32,982 nucleotides of DNA from Berkiella sp964606325 (GCA_964606325.1 CAZSGE010000027.1:1-32982); one strand, 5' to 3'; numbered from the stretch's first letter, positions 8,725 through 17,382 are shown. The notes: generated by a model not told the origin, from the sequence alone. A program made the numbers and translations.

Positions 8725-9611
8725 AACCGCTTATTTTTTCATTAGATGCACCTAGTTTGCTTTTAGATAATCTTATAAAGACTAATCAATTTGAATTAGG
8801 AAAACTATATATTCATAATTTTCCTGATCAAGAAACTTTTCTGAGATATGATAGCGAACTAAAAGACAAACCATTGGTATTCATTGTTGGCTTAGATAAA
8901 CCTAATCTCAAATTCTTACCTCTTTATTTTGCGCTACGCACGGCAAGAGAATTAGGTGCTAAACGTATTGGATTGGTTGCGCCCTATCTGCCTTATATGC
9001 GCCAAGATATCCGCTTTTCCCCTGGAGAAGCCGTTACATCTGTTCACTTTTCAAAGTTGCTTTCTGATTGTGCAGATTGGTTGATAACGATTGATCCTCA
9101 TTTGCACCGCTATCATTCGCTCAATGACATATATACCATCCCAACCTATGTCCTACATGCAACGAACCCCATAGCAAGCTGGATAGCGCAAAACACAAAA
9201 AAACCACTTATTATTGGGCCAGACAGTGAAAGTGAGCAATGGGTGGCAGCCATCGCAACCGCTATTCATGCGCCCTATGAAGTGCTTAATAAAGTCCGTA
9301 GGGGCGATAACAACGTTGAAGTAAGCTTTCCATCATTTAATCAGTTTAGTGATTTTCAACCTGTATTAGTTGACGATATCATTTCAACTGGCACAACATT
9401 TGTTGAAACCATCAAGCATTTAACTTTAATTAATATGAAAAAGCCTATCTGTATTGGCGTGCATGCTCTTTTTGCCAATCAGGCCTATGAAAACATCTTA
9501 AACGCGGGTGCTAATAAAGTGATTAGCTGCAATACCGTAGAGCACTGTTCTAATGAAATAGATCTCTCTAGCCTTATCACTGAATGTTTAGGTAGGGTAT
9601 TATCAAGTTAA
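8721..9611 (+). CDS. prs: Ribose-phosphate pyrophosphokinase-family protein
   Basis: A 296-residue PRPP synthetase-type protein built of two phosphoribosyltransferase-like domains. Diagnostic parts are FPDQE (34-38), APYLPYMRQDIR (87-98), the DPHLHR metal/ATP segment (125-130), the flexible loop KVRRGDNNVEV (191-201) and the PRPP loop VDDIISTGTT (217-226). The KxRxGDxxVE loop is closest to archaeal/class III forms rather than the housekeeping bacterial enzyme. The known reaction is ribose-5-phosphate + ATP to PRPP + AMP. It overlaps the phosphorylase by four bases, a strong sign of joint work: it could use or make PRPP from the sugar phosphate released by phosphorolysis. It probably exists beside a separate housekeeping prs elsewhere, which is inference. 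Confidence 0.87.
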   Translation: MKPLIFSLDAPSLLLDNLIKTNQFELGKLYIHNFPDQETFLRYDSELKDKPLVFIVGLDKPNLKFLPLYFALRTARELGAKRIGLVAPYLPYMRQDIRFSPGEAVTSVHFSKLLSDCADWLITIDPHLHRYHSLNDIYTIPTYVLHATNPIASWIAQNTKKPLIIGPDSESEQWVAAIATAIHAPYEVLNKVRRGDNNVEVSFPSFNQFSDFQPVLVDDIISTGTTFVETIKHLTLINMKKPICIGVHALFANQAYENILNAGANKVISCNTVEHCSNEIDLSSLITECLGRVLSS

Positions 9612-10597
9612 GGCTGGATTTGAATAACTGCAGCACCTGAAAATCGCCCTTGCCTTAAATCCTCCAAAGCCTCATTGGCTTTCTCTAAAGGATAAATATT
9701 GACATGGGTTTTTATTGGCACCATTGGCGCAATCTTGAGAAAGGCTTCACCATCCTCTCTGGTTAAATTCGCGACTGAACAAATATGCCTTTCTCCCCAC
9801 AAAATGTCATACGGGAATGAGGGTATATCTGACATATGAATGCCTGCACAAACAACCATCCCCCCTTTCTTAACATTACGTAACGCTAAAGGGATCAGCG
9901 CGCCATCGGGCGCAAATATAATGGCGGCATCTAATGCAGGCTCTACCATTTCATCAGAACTCCCTGCCCAGGTTGCTCCCAAGCTTTTAGCGAAGGCTTG
10001 CCCTGTCAGATCGCCCCTTTTAACAAAGGCATAGATTTCTCTTTTTTGATAAATCGCTAATTGGGTTAAAATATGCGCACTGGCTCCAAAACCATAAAAT
10101 CCAATGCGCTTAGCCTCTGGTATTTTGTTCAGTGCACGAAATCCAATTAAACCAGCACACAGTAAGGGCGCCGCTTGCAGATCGGGGTAATTCTCAGGAA
10201 TCGGGAAACAAAACTGACTATTGGCTACACAATACTCAGCAAGTCCACCATTTAACTGATAACCAGTATATAAAGCCTTGTCACATAAGTTCTCTTGCTC
10301 ATGGCTACAGTAATCACAATGCCCGCAGCTCCCCCCCAACCAAGGGACGCCAACACGTTGCCCAACTTTAAAGTCTTTGACGGCATCGCCCAGTAGTTCA
10401 ATTCTACCAACGATTTGATGCCCCGGAATTAGCGGAAGTTTTGGTGATGGCAATTCTCCATCGATGATATGCAAATCGGTACGACAAATCCCACAAGCGC
10501 TTACTCGGATCTGGATCTGCCCAGAAGCAGGTTTGGGCACTGCAACCTTCTGAAGCTTAAGCTTTTCACCAAGCCCATTAAACACCATCGCTTTCAT
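9608..10597 (-). CDS. Zinc-type alcohol dehydrogenase (AdhP-like)
   Basis: A 329-residue medium-chain dehydrogenase, distinct from the one at 4767. The catalytic-zinc residues are Cys38 (SACGICRTDLH), His60 (PGHQIVG) and Cys147 (PLLCAGLIGF). The structural-zinc cysteines are 91, 94, 97 and 105 in SCGHCDYCSHEQENLC. The cofactor fold is GFYGFGASAH around 165-175; it lacks the exact GxGxxG but is typical of the zinc-binding 'adh_fam_2' group. The start was placed at 10597 because AGGGGGA lies just upstream on the minus strand and MKAMVF is the family N-terminus; a longer form would begin at 10627. It converges on prs, sharing the TTAA that holds both stop codons. The likely role is interconversion of aldehydes and alcohols. 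Confidence 0.9.
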   Translation of the reverse strand: MKAMVFNGLGEKLKLQKVAVPKPASGQIQIRVSACGICRTDLHIIDGELPSPKLPLIPGHQIVGRIELLGDAVKDFKVGQRVGVPWLGGSCGHCDYCSHEQENLCDKALYTGYQLNGGLAEYCVANSQFCFPIPENYPDLQAAPLLCAGLIGFRALNKIPEAKRIGFYGFGASAHILTQLAIYQKREIYAFVKRGDLTGQAFAKSLGATWAGSSDEMVEPALDAAIIFAPDGALIPLALRNVKKGGMVVCAGIHMSDIPSFPYDILWGERHICSVANLTREDGEAFLKIAPMVPIKTHVNIYPLEKANEALEDLRQGRFSGAAVIQIQP

Positions 10598-10720
10598 AGC
10601 AAATCCCCCTGGGTAATGCTTACCCATAAGACGCTCAAAGAAGGTTTCATCAGCAAAATAATACTAAAAACTGATGCAAAATAGCTATATACTCTATACA
10701 TTAATATAGTTGGATTAAGC

Positions 10721-12700
10721 ATGAGCCGTGATCTCTTTACAATCATTCTCATTATTTTGACAGCTTGTATTGTTACAACTGCTTTGTGCCAACGTCTTAA
10801 GCTGCCCGTCATTATTGGCTATATTATTGTCGGCATTGGCCTTGGCCCATCAGGCATTGGACTTATCTCTGAATCCGAAGTTATCAAACTGATCGCTGAA
10901 TTTGGGATCGTATTTCTCATGTTTACGGTTGGGCTTGAATTCTCTTTGGGGCATTTAATCAGACTTAAAAAAGATGTGTTTATATTTGGTGGCCTTCAAG
11001 TTATTTTCACCATACTCGCAACATTATTGATTGGTCACTTTTTTAAAATGACGCCTGTTCAATCGTTGGTCGTGGGTAGCATTATTGCTATGTCATCTAC
11101 TGCCATTGTGATAAAGCAGCTCAGCGAACAACTAGAGATTAATTCACCTTATAGTCAACATGCCATTGCCATTTTATTATTTCAAGATTTAGCTGTTATT
11201 CCTATTTTAATTCTTTTGCCAAGTATGTCAGACGTGACATTTTATACCTTTTTTAATCAGTTAGGACTTGCAATATTAAAAGCAACCATAACCATCGTTG
11301 CCATTTTATTTATCGGCAAACGCATTTTAAAACCAATTTTTTACAATATAACCAGCAGTTATTCTCTTGAATTATTTACCCTAACAACGTTAACCATCAC
11401 CTTTTTGTGCGCAGGCTTGACAGCTTTTGTTGGATTATCTTACTCACTAGGTGCTTTCATCGCAGGTATGATGTTAGGTGAAACGGAGTTTAAGCATCAG
11501 ATTAAAACAGATATACGCCCCTATAAAGATGTTTTATTAGGATTTTTCTTTATTACCATTGGCATGCAGTTTAATACGGATTTAATAATTTCTGCCTGGA
11601 ATTGGATCTTACTCATGGTGTTCGCATTGGTATTATTCAAAATAGTACTGATCACCATTTTGGGTTTTTATTTTACAAAATCAAAAGTTATAGCCCTGCA
11701 AACTGGACTAATACTAGCCCAGGGGAGTGAATTTGGTTTTGCTATTTTGATCATCGCACTATCCTATCATTTACTCCCAAATGATTATGGTCAAGTCATC
11801 TTGGGAGCACTATTATTGAGCATGATGCTTGCGCCGTTTATAATTAAGCATCATGAAAAAATCGTGAAATTTTTCTTTCGCCCAGACAAATTGGACAATA
11901 CAGAAGAGCAAAATATTCACCATGCAAGTGAAAATCTACATCAACACATTATTTTATGTGGTTTTGGTCGAGTAGGCCAAAATATTGCAAGCTTCTTGGA
12001 AAAAGCTCATTTGCCATGTATTGCATTAGATCTAGATCCCACTCGCGTTAAAAATGCCCGATTAGCAGGGAACAATATATTTTACGCCGATGCGGCTGAC
12101 TATGAAATTCTTAAATTAGCCGGTATCAATAAAGCACGGGCAATCGTGATCAGTTTTATTAATACCTACTCAGCTATTAATATCATTGAACAAATAAAAA
12201 AACACCATATCAATTTGCCCATTATTGTAAGAAGTCATGATGATTCACAGACTAAACTTCTTTATGAAAAAGGGGCAACAGAAGTCATTCCTGAAGTGTT
12301 AGAAGCCTCTCTAATGATTGCATCACACATTTTGTTGTTGATGAATATTTCACCAAAAGAGGTTTACCACTGGATAGATGAAAGTCGGCAAAAACGTTAC
12401 GATCTACTCAGAATGGTGTTTCCAGGACATGAGAACCACTTTTCAGATGAAGATGAAATACCTAAAGAAGGCCTTAACGTTGTTATTCTATCTAAAGGCG
12501 CTTACGCAATTAGTCGCCAAATAAGTGATATAAACCTAACAAATATTAATGTTAAAATAACGGCTATCCGCAGAGGAAATGAACGACTAATCGATCCGCC
12601 ACCCGCAACCATATTTCATGAAGGCGATATCGTTGTGCTGTATGGTACACTTTCTCATCTTGAGCATGCAGAAAATGTATTATTAAATGGAGATAATTAA
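10721..12700 (+). CDS. Kef/CPA2-family cation:proton antiporter with RCK domain
   Basis: A 659-residue inner-membrane transporter. Residues 5-375 form a run of about 12-13 membrane helices of the Na/H-exchanger fold, with the CPA2 signature Gln155-Asp156 (LLFQDLAVIP) and the GAFIAGMMLGETEF block near 244-257. A TrkA-N/RCK Rossmann domain begins at about 408 (HIILCGFGRVGQ), and a TrkA-C-like domain ends the protein (roughly 565-655). This layout matches the YbaL/KefB type, which moves K+ or Na+ against H+ under nucleotide control. There is no strong Shine-Dalgarno sequence; the TATACT at 10688-10693 may be a -10 element. It ends five bases before the YeeE gene, so co-transcription is likely. 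Ion specificity is unknown. Confidence 0.92.
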   Translation: MSRDLFTIILIILTACIVTTALCQRLKLPVIIGYIIVGIGLGPSGIGLISESEVIKLIAEFGIVFLMFTVGLEFSLGHLIRLKKDVFIFGGLQVIFTILATLLIGHFFKMTPVQSLVVGSIIAMSSTAIVIKQLSEQLEINSPYSQHAIAILLFQDLAVIPILILLPSMSDVTFYTFFNQLGLAILKATITIVAILFIGKRILKPIFYNITSSYSLELFTLTTLTITFLCAGLTAFVGLSYSLGAFIAGMMLGETEFKHQIKTDIRPYKDVLLGFFFITIGMQFNTDLIISAWNWILLMVFALVLFKIVLITILGFYFTKSKVIALQTGLILAQGSEFGFAILIIALSYHLLPNDYGQVILGALLLSMMLAPFIIKHHEKIVKFFFRPDKLDNTEEQNIHHASENLHQHIILCGFGRVGQNIASFLEKAHLPCIALDLDPTRVKNARLAGNNIFYADAADYEILKLAGINKARAIVISFINTYSAINIIEQIKKHHINLPIIVRSHDDSQTKLLYEKGATEVIPEVLEASLMIASHILLLMNISPKEVYHWIDESRQKRYDLLRMVFPGHENHFSDEDEIPKEGLNVVILSKGAYAISRQISDINLTNINVKITAIRRGNERLIDPPPATIFHEGDIVVLYGTLSHLEHAENVLLNGDN

Positions 12701-12705
12701 TCAAA

Positions 12706-13147
12706 ATGACAATAGATTGGACGCACTTTACCCCTTGGTTATCTCTCTTAGGCGGTGTGCTGATTGGTATAGCTACGGCTACNNNNNNNNNNGCTACTAG
12801 TTAATGCAAAAATAGCTGGAATAAGTGGCATTCTGGGAGGCTTGTTACGTTTACCCAAAGGTGAAACCCTTTGGCGCGTTTTATTTTTACTCGGCATGAT
12901 AATCACACCCGTTACCTATAGTTTAATCGCGCCAATACCTTCCATAGAAATTGAAGCAGATTGGCTAACCATTATTATTGCTGGTGCTCTAGTGGGAATT
13001 GGCACGAGAATGAGCGGCGGATGTACCAGTGGTCACGGTGTTTGTGGCATTTCACGACTATCCATTCGTTCCATCATAGCCACGCTCCTTTTTATGGGTG
13101 CAGGGTTTATCACCGTATATGTCGCAAGACACATCGTTGGAGTCTAA
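12706..13147 (+). CDS. YeeE/YedE sulfur transporter, first half (gap inside)
   Basis: An integral membrane protein of the YeeE/YedE family, which imports thiosulfate or related sulfur compounds. The ATG at 12706 starts MTIDWTHFTPWLSLLGGVL. The conserved cysteine loop GGCTSGHGVCGISRLS lies near the end and marks the first partner of a split two-gene transporter. Ten Ns (12783-12792) fall at about residue 26, and the frame after the Ns is shifted by one base. The downstream text (LLVNAKIAGISGILGG) is exactly what the family shows here, so the gene is probably intact and the gap length is wrong. The product would be about 145 residues. The second partner starts two bases after this stop. Confidence 0.85.
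12783..12792. other. Ten-N assembly gap, length out of frame
   Basis: Ten Ns lie between flanks ending GCTAC and starting GCTAC. Read with ten bases the downstream frame hits TAA at once, and simple merging of the GCTAC repeat also gives a stop. The true missing length must differ from ten, since family conservation continues on both sides. Confidence 0.85.
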
Positions 13148-13148
13148 A

Positions 13149-13568
13149 ATGCAATCAGTGAGTGCTCTTATCTGCGGCTTTATTTTTGGAATTGGTTTAT
13201 TAATCTCAGGATTGGCAGCACCTCAAAAGGTGTTAGGGTTTTTAGATGTTGCAGGGCTTTGGGATCCTTCCTTAGCTTTTGTTATGCTGGGGGCTATCGC
13301 TATTGGAATTTTTGCATTTAAATACGCTAAGCGTTGCCCCAAAGCATTGTGTGGTGAAACAATAAATCTGCCTACTTCAAAGAATATAGACAAGAAACTC
13401 ATTATTGGAAGTCTACTATTTGGCGTTGGTTGGGGTTTGGTCGGCTTTTGTCCAGGGCCAGCTATTGTCGCCGTTGGCGCAGGTAAAGTTAAAGCACTCT
13501 ATTTTACGGCAGCCATGCTAAGTGGAATGATCATTTATGAGTGGCTACAAACAAAATTCACTAAATAA
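13149..13568 (+). CDS. YeeE/YedE sulfur transporter, second half (DUF6691-like)
   Basis: A 139-residue membrane protein that forms the second half of the split YeeE/YedE transporter. It begins at the ATG at 13149 (MQSVSALICGFIFGIGL). The motif SGLAAPQKVLGFLD near residue 19 and GWGLVGFCPGPAIVAVG near 100 carry the conserved glycines and the single key cysteine of this partner. It is two bases behind the first half and ends three bases before the convergent SulP gene. In the family, conserved cysteines of the two halves line a sulfur-relay path across the membrane. The substrate (thiosulfate, sulfide or other) is inferred. Confidence 0.85.
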   Translation: MQSVSALICGFIFGIGLLISGLAAPQKVLGFLDVAGLWDPSLAFVMLGAIAIGIFAFKYAKRCPKALCGETINLPTSKNIDKKLIIGSLLFGVGWGLVGFCPGPAIVAVGAGKVKALYFTAAMLSGMIIYEWLQTKFTK

Positions 13569-13571
13569 ATC

Positions 13572-14906
13572 TTAAGCTTTTACCCAACTTCTGAATTTGT
13601 TAATTGAAACTAAGAGCATACCAATCCCTATTCCTATTATCATGTCAACAAATAAAGTAAAGGCAAATGTGCATAGTAATATTAGCTTTTCATAACTATC
13701 ATTGGAATTTAACATTTGCCAAAATTGCTTAGCATGGGACATTCTATAAGCCGTGACTAATAATAATGCCGCAAGCGCCGACATCGGAATATGATTAATA
13801 AAAGGAGCAAACAACAATACATAACCTAAAACCAGCACCGAATGAAAAATGCCTGAGAGTGGACTCCTTGCCCCATTTTGAATATTGGTGGCAGTTCTGG
13901 CAATGGCAGCTGTCGCTGGAATGCCGCTGGCCATGGCAGAAAATATATTAGCAAAGCCGATCCCCTTAAGCTCAGCATTGGGTTGATGCTTGGTTTTTGT
14001 CAAGTTATCAGCAATCGTTGCCGAAAGTAACGATTCTAAAGCAGCTAATCCACTAATTGTTAAAGCAGGCACGATCAATAGCGTCAATTCATTCCACGTT
14101 GGAATACTCAATAAACGCCCACTTTCTAGCGTTGGCAAAGCAAAAGTAGGTACAAAGCGCGGGATCCCATCTATTTCCTTTCCCGCTATATAACTGTGAA
14201 ATTCACTGCCAATGGTCATAATAGGATAACCGTAATGATTAAACACATAAGCAAGCAAAGCAGCGCCTATCACACCGATAATAGGTGATGGCAACCATTT
14301 TATTTTATCTTTAGTAACAATAAGCAAAACTAACGCTGTGATCCCGACCAATGTATTGGGTATTTGTAACTGAGGTAAATTGTGAAAAATGATCATGATT
14401 TTATCTGCAAAATGATGTGTAGCATCATCCATTGGAATAGCAAAAAAATCTTTGAGTGAGATAGAAGCAATCACCAAAGCAATAGCACTGGTAAAACCCA
14501 GTGTTACCGAGTGTGGTACATGTTCAATTAATTTGCCAAGCTTTAAAATGCCAAAGAGTACTAAAAAAATTCCGGCTAACAATTGGCACCAAATTAAACC
14601 ATGTAACCCCATATTAGAAACAATCGGGATTAAAATAACCACGAAAGCAGCGGTTGGCCCACTGACTTGAAAAGAGGAACCTCCTAAAAAGCTCGCAATA
14701 ATCCCTGCAACAATGGCTGTGGTAATGCCATGTTGGGGAGGCAACCCGATGGCAATCGCTAAGGCCATGGACAATGGTAAGGCAATTAAAGAAACAACAA
14801 ATGCCGCTTTCAAATCAGCGCTCAAGTCAGAGAGACTATAACCCCGGGACAAAGCATTACGTAGTGCCCAGCCCATGGGGATCCAAGATGGAACTCTATG
14901 ATTCAT
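13572..14906 (-). CDS. SulP-family anion permease without STAS domain
   Basis: A 444-residue inner-membrane transporter of the SLC26/SulP group (sulfate, bicarbonate or dicarboxylate). The N-terminal GYSLSDLSADLKAAFVVSLIALPLSMALA region, SFQVSGPTAAFVV (residues about 77-89) and the GIPATAAIARTATNIQNGARSP-type block (around 325-345) are family hallmarks. The protein ends right after the last membrane helices (FRSWVKA), so the usual cytoplasmic STAS domain is absent. The start at 14906 has no good Shine-Dalgarno sequence; ATG at 14876 is an alternative. It converges with the YeeE pair, which makes a sulfur-compound role attractive, but bicarbonate uptake is equally possible for STAS-less members. 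Confidence 0.88.
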   Translation of the reverse strand: MNHRVPSWIPMGWALRNALSRGYSLSDLSADLKAAFVVSLIALPLSMALAIAIGLPPQHGITTAIVAGIIASFLGGSSFQVSGPTAAFVVILIPIVSNMGLHGLIWCQLLAGIFLVLFGILKLGKLIEHVPHSVTLGFTSAIALVIASISLKDFFAIPMDDATHHFADKIMIIFHNLPQLQIPNTLVGITALVLLIVTKDKIKWLPSPIIGVIGAALLAYVFNHYGYPIMTIGSEFHSYIAGKEIDGIPRFVPTFALPTLESGRLLSIPTWNELTLLIVPALTISGLAALESLLSATIADNLTKTKHQPNAELKGIGFANIFSAMASGIPATAAIARTATNIQNGARSPLSGIFHSVLVLGYVLLFAPFINHIPMSALAALLLVTAYRMSHAKQFWQMLNSNDSYEKLILLCTFAFTLFVDMIIGIGIGMLLVSINKFRSWVKA

Positions 14907-15051
14907 TTAGATATCTTAATTTTTAAATAAATGCTTAAAGGGATATTATTAATTTTAGAACTTGCCAGTTTATTTACAAGCATTTTTTACATTATTTGAT
15001 ACGATGCTGTTCTGTTGGGCGAAGCGTCCCGAAAAAAATCGAATATATTTC

Positions 15052-17382
15052 TTAAGGATCAGCTCTTATCACAGACGATGCTTTTTGCGGTCTTTCTGCT
15101 GGAACAGTCACCTTACCATTATCCACCATATACTTACCTTCGCCATAAATATCGTCCATTGCTTTCATCAAAGCTTTTTCACTCTCTTTATCTGCGCCAG
15201 CAGGTATAGAAAGCACTGTTCCAGGGGTTGCAGCCTCAACCGCTACCCGAATAGCATTGTCTAATAGTTTTTGATTCTCTAATGGGTTAATAGATTTTTC
15301 AATGGAATACACAACCCCACCTTCAGCAGATGCCGGTGTAATATAAACATTTCTTGTTTTGTTACCATTATCACAAATGATGCCCAAAGTCAGCGTGGGA
15401 TTATTAGGATCATTAATTTTGGAATCATCCATTTTCATGATGCCACATTTGTTATGTTGATCATTTGAAAAATTAGTTATCTTATTCGCGATTTCTTTTA
15501 ATTGTGCGCGTGGGTCGACGACAATTGGCGTGCGAGGCGGCACTGCTGCGGCATTATTTTGTGGCGTGAAGACTGGCACAGCTGGATGCACAGTAAATAA
15601 GGCTTCACCAGCTGAATTTTCAGATGGTGGTGCTGCAACAGGTTTGACAGAATCAGGAAACACTATAGGATTATTTCCACTAACATATTTGCTCACATTG
15701 CCATGACTGAGCTCATCCTTGTGTTGCTGCTGCAAGCTGGCATAAGCTGTGTGAGGATTCGTTATTGGGCCATCGATTTTATCCTCTGCTTTTAAATATT
15801 TATTGCCTAATTCAAGAATCGCTATACCCAATAAATTTCTACCGCTGCCATCAAAAGATGCCCAGGTTTGATCATACTGACTTATCTCTACTGGCATAAT
15901 ACCGCGGCGAGCACATTCTTTAGCCATTTCTTTGAGTTCTGGATGTTGTTCAAGTTTTAGTTGTACTGCAAATTTCATGTAATCATAGGTATAAGGAAGA
16001 TTTGTACCAGGATTAATGCCACCTGAGGGATTAAATTTTGGGTGATAATCTGCCTTACAGGCATTATCAAATGCCTTTTTATCAGAAAACCCCAACTCGG
16101 CAAGATTTCGATTAACTAAACCTTCGTAGGTATCTGGACCACCTTTAGGAAGGAATTTGTCCCCAGATTTTGGCATGCCTTCGAGTTCTACAAGCATTTT
16201 ATCTAACACAGCTATTTTAGGATCTTTTGGATCTTTATTTTCTAATTCTTGTTTATAGGCAATCAGTTTTTGTGCATGGTATGCATTTTCTGAAGAGGGC
16301 CAGTTGAACGTTCTAGGCTTTCCATCAATGATAATCGGTTTACCATCCATTGTTTTATCTTGAACGACTTGATATACCCCTTTACCATTAACGATTTCTG
16401 TCGTATTAGCAAAAGCACCAAAGGGAGGTGTGTTTCCTTTAAATGGCGCAATCCCCACAATTGGCCCAGAATTCATAGGTAAGTAAGGCATCGGCATATC
16501 TTTTGAAACCGAGGAAAGTTTTTTTGACTGAAGTGGTGATGGCGGTGGAGGTGAAATTGGAGCTTTAGAATTGACCTGTGGGGCAGGAACTACGGGTTGG
16601 CCAGCGGCGACTAGAGGAGGTTGATCTTGCGCTACGCCTGCAGGTTTTGGCGCTGCAGCTTGTTGATTTAGGAACTCTGAATGCGCTTTAAATAACTGCT
16701 GAAAATTCCAAGGAACTGAGAATTTAATTTGAAGTTTAGAATCTGGATTAAGCTTTCTAAATTCAGCCACTGCTTCCGCTGCCGCTTTAGCCGATAATTC
16801 AGGTTCATTAGCAAAAATACCTGTTCCCAATGAGGGGATCGCAATACTCAGTGGTTGTCCAGGTAAGCTTGCAGCTTGTAAAAGCGTATTTAAATAAGCA
16901 TTTTTCAAAGATTCAAATCTATGCTTTTCTGAAGCAGGTTGTGGTCTGTTTGGATTTAATTTATCTGGCCCTCTCGCATCCGGAGCTGCAGTGTGAATAA
17001 GATAAGATTCTTTGGGTTTACCATCTTTTTTGGTTCCAAAGTTTAGTTTTGCAGGTTTATTATCTTTCTTAACTACCGCCGCCTTACCCAATAGGTTTTG
17101 CGTGTGTGCATTCCAGTCTTTCTGCAAATCAGCTACTTGTTGGGGATTCCCCTGATTTAATCTAGCAACGACTTCCCCTGCAATACCACCCCACCCGTTG
17201 ACACTACTACCTGGCTCAAGACTAGCAGCATTAACGTAGATATCAGCATCGACACCAAACATAAATTTCACTTTGCCTGCGTTGTTCGTGTCGTTATAAA
17301 AAACATACTTTCCTGTATTATCGTCATACCTACAGCATTGACCTTCTACACCATCAAAGGGCTGACTGAAACTTACGGTCAT
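15052..17382 (-). CDS. Macrodomain + NADAR fusion protein with unknown C-terminal domain
   Basis: A 776-residue protein without signal peptide or membrane segment. Residues about 38-210 are a macrodomain: DADIYVNAASLEPG (45-58), GWGGIAGEVV (63-72) and IPSLGTGIFANEP (182-194) form the ADP-ribose pocket. A Pro/Ala-rich linker (243-320) leads to a NADAR domain (about 315-530). This is shown by NWPSSENAYHAQK (360-372, Glu365), VEISQYDQTWASF (498-510) and GSGRNLLGIAILE (512-524). A second linker precedes a 620-762 alpha/beta domain I do not recognise. Macrodomains bind or hydrolyse ADP-ribose conjugates, and NADAR enzymes have been reported to remove ADP-ribose from guanine in nucleic acid. The start at 17382 has AGAGG six bases upstream; an in-frame ATG at 17460 adds 26 non-conserved residues. 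It could be an effector or a defence/repair protein. Confidence 0.85.
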   Translation of the reverse strand: MTVSFSQPFDGVEGQCCRYDDNTGKYVFYNDTNNAGKVKFMFGVDADIYVNAASLEPGSSVNGWGGIAGEVVARLNQGNPQQVADLQKDWNAHTQNLLGKAAVVKKDNKPAKLNFGTKKDGKPKESYLIHTAAPDARGPDKLNPNRPQPASEKHRFESLKNAYLNTLLQAASLPGQPLSIAIPSLGTGIFANEPELSAKAAAEAVAEFRKLNPDSKLQIKFSVPWNFQQLFKAHSEFLNQQAAAPKPAGVAQDQPPLVAAGQPVVPAPQVNSKAPISPPPPSPLQSKKLSSVSKDMPMPYLPMNSGPIVGIAPFKGNTPPFGAFANTTEIVNGKGVYQVVQDKTMDGKPIIIDGKPRTFNWPSSENAYHAQKLIAYKQELENKDPKDPKIAVLDKMLVELEGMPKSGDKFLPKGGPDTYEGLVNRNLAELGFSDKKAFDNACKADYHPKFNPSGGINPGTNLPYTYDYMKFAVQLKLEQHPELKEMAKECARRGIMPVEISQYDQTWASFDGSGRNLLGIAILELGNKYLKAEDKIDGPITNPHTAYASLQQQHKDELSHGNVSKYVSGNNPIVFPDSVKPVAAPPSENSAGEALFTVHPAVPVFTPQNNAAAVPPRTPIVVDPRAQLKEIANKITNFSNDQHNKCGIMKMDDSKINDPNNPTLTLGIICDNGNKTRNVYITPASAEGGVVYSIEKSINPLENQKLLDNAIRVAVEAATPGTVLSIPAGADKESEKALMKAMDDIYGEGKYMVDNGKVTVPAERPQKASSVIRADP

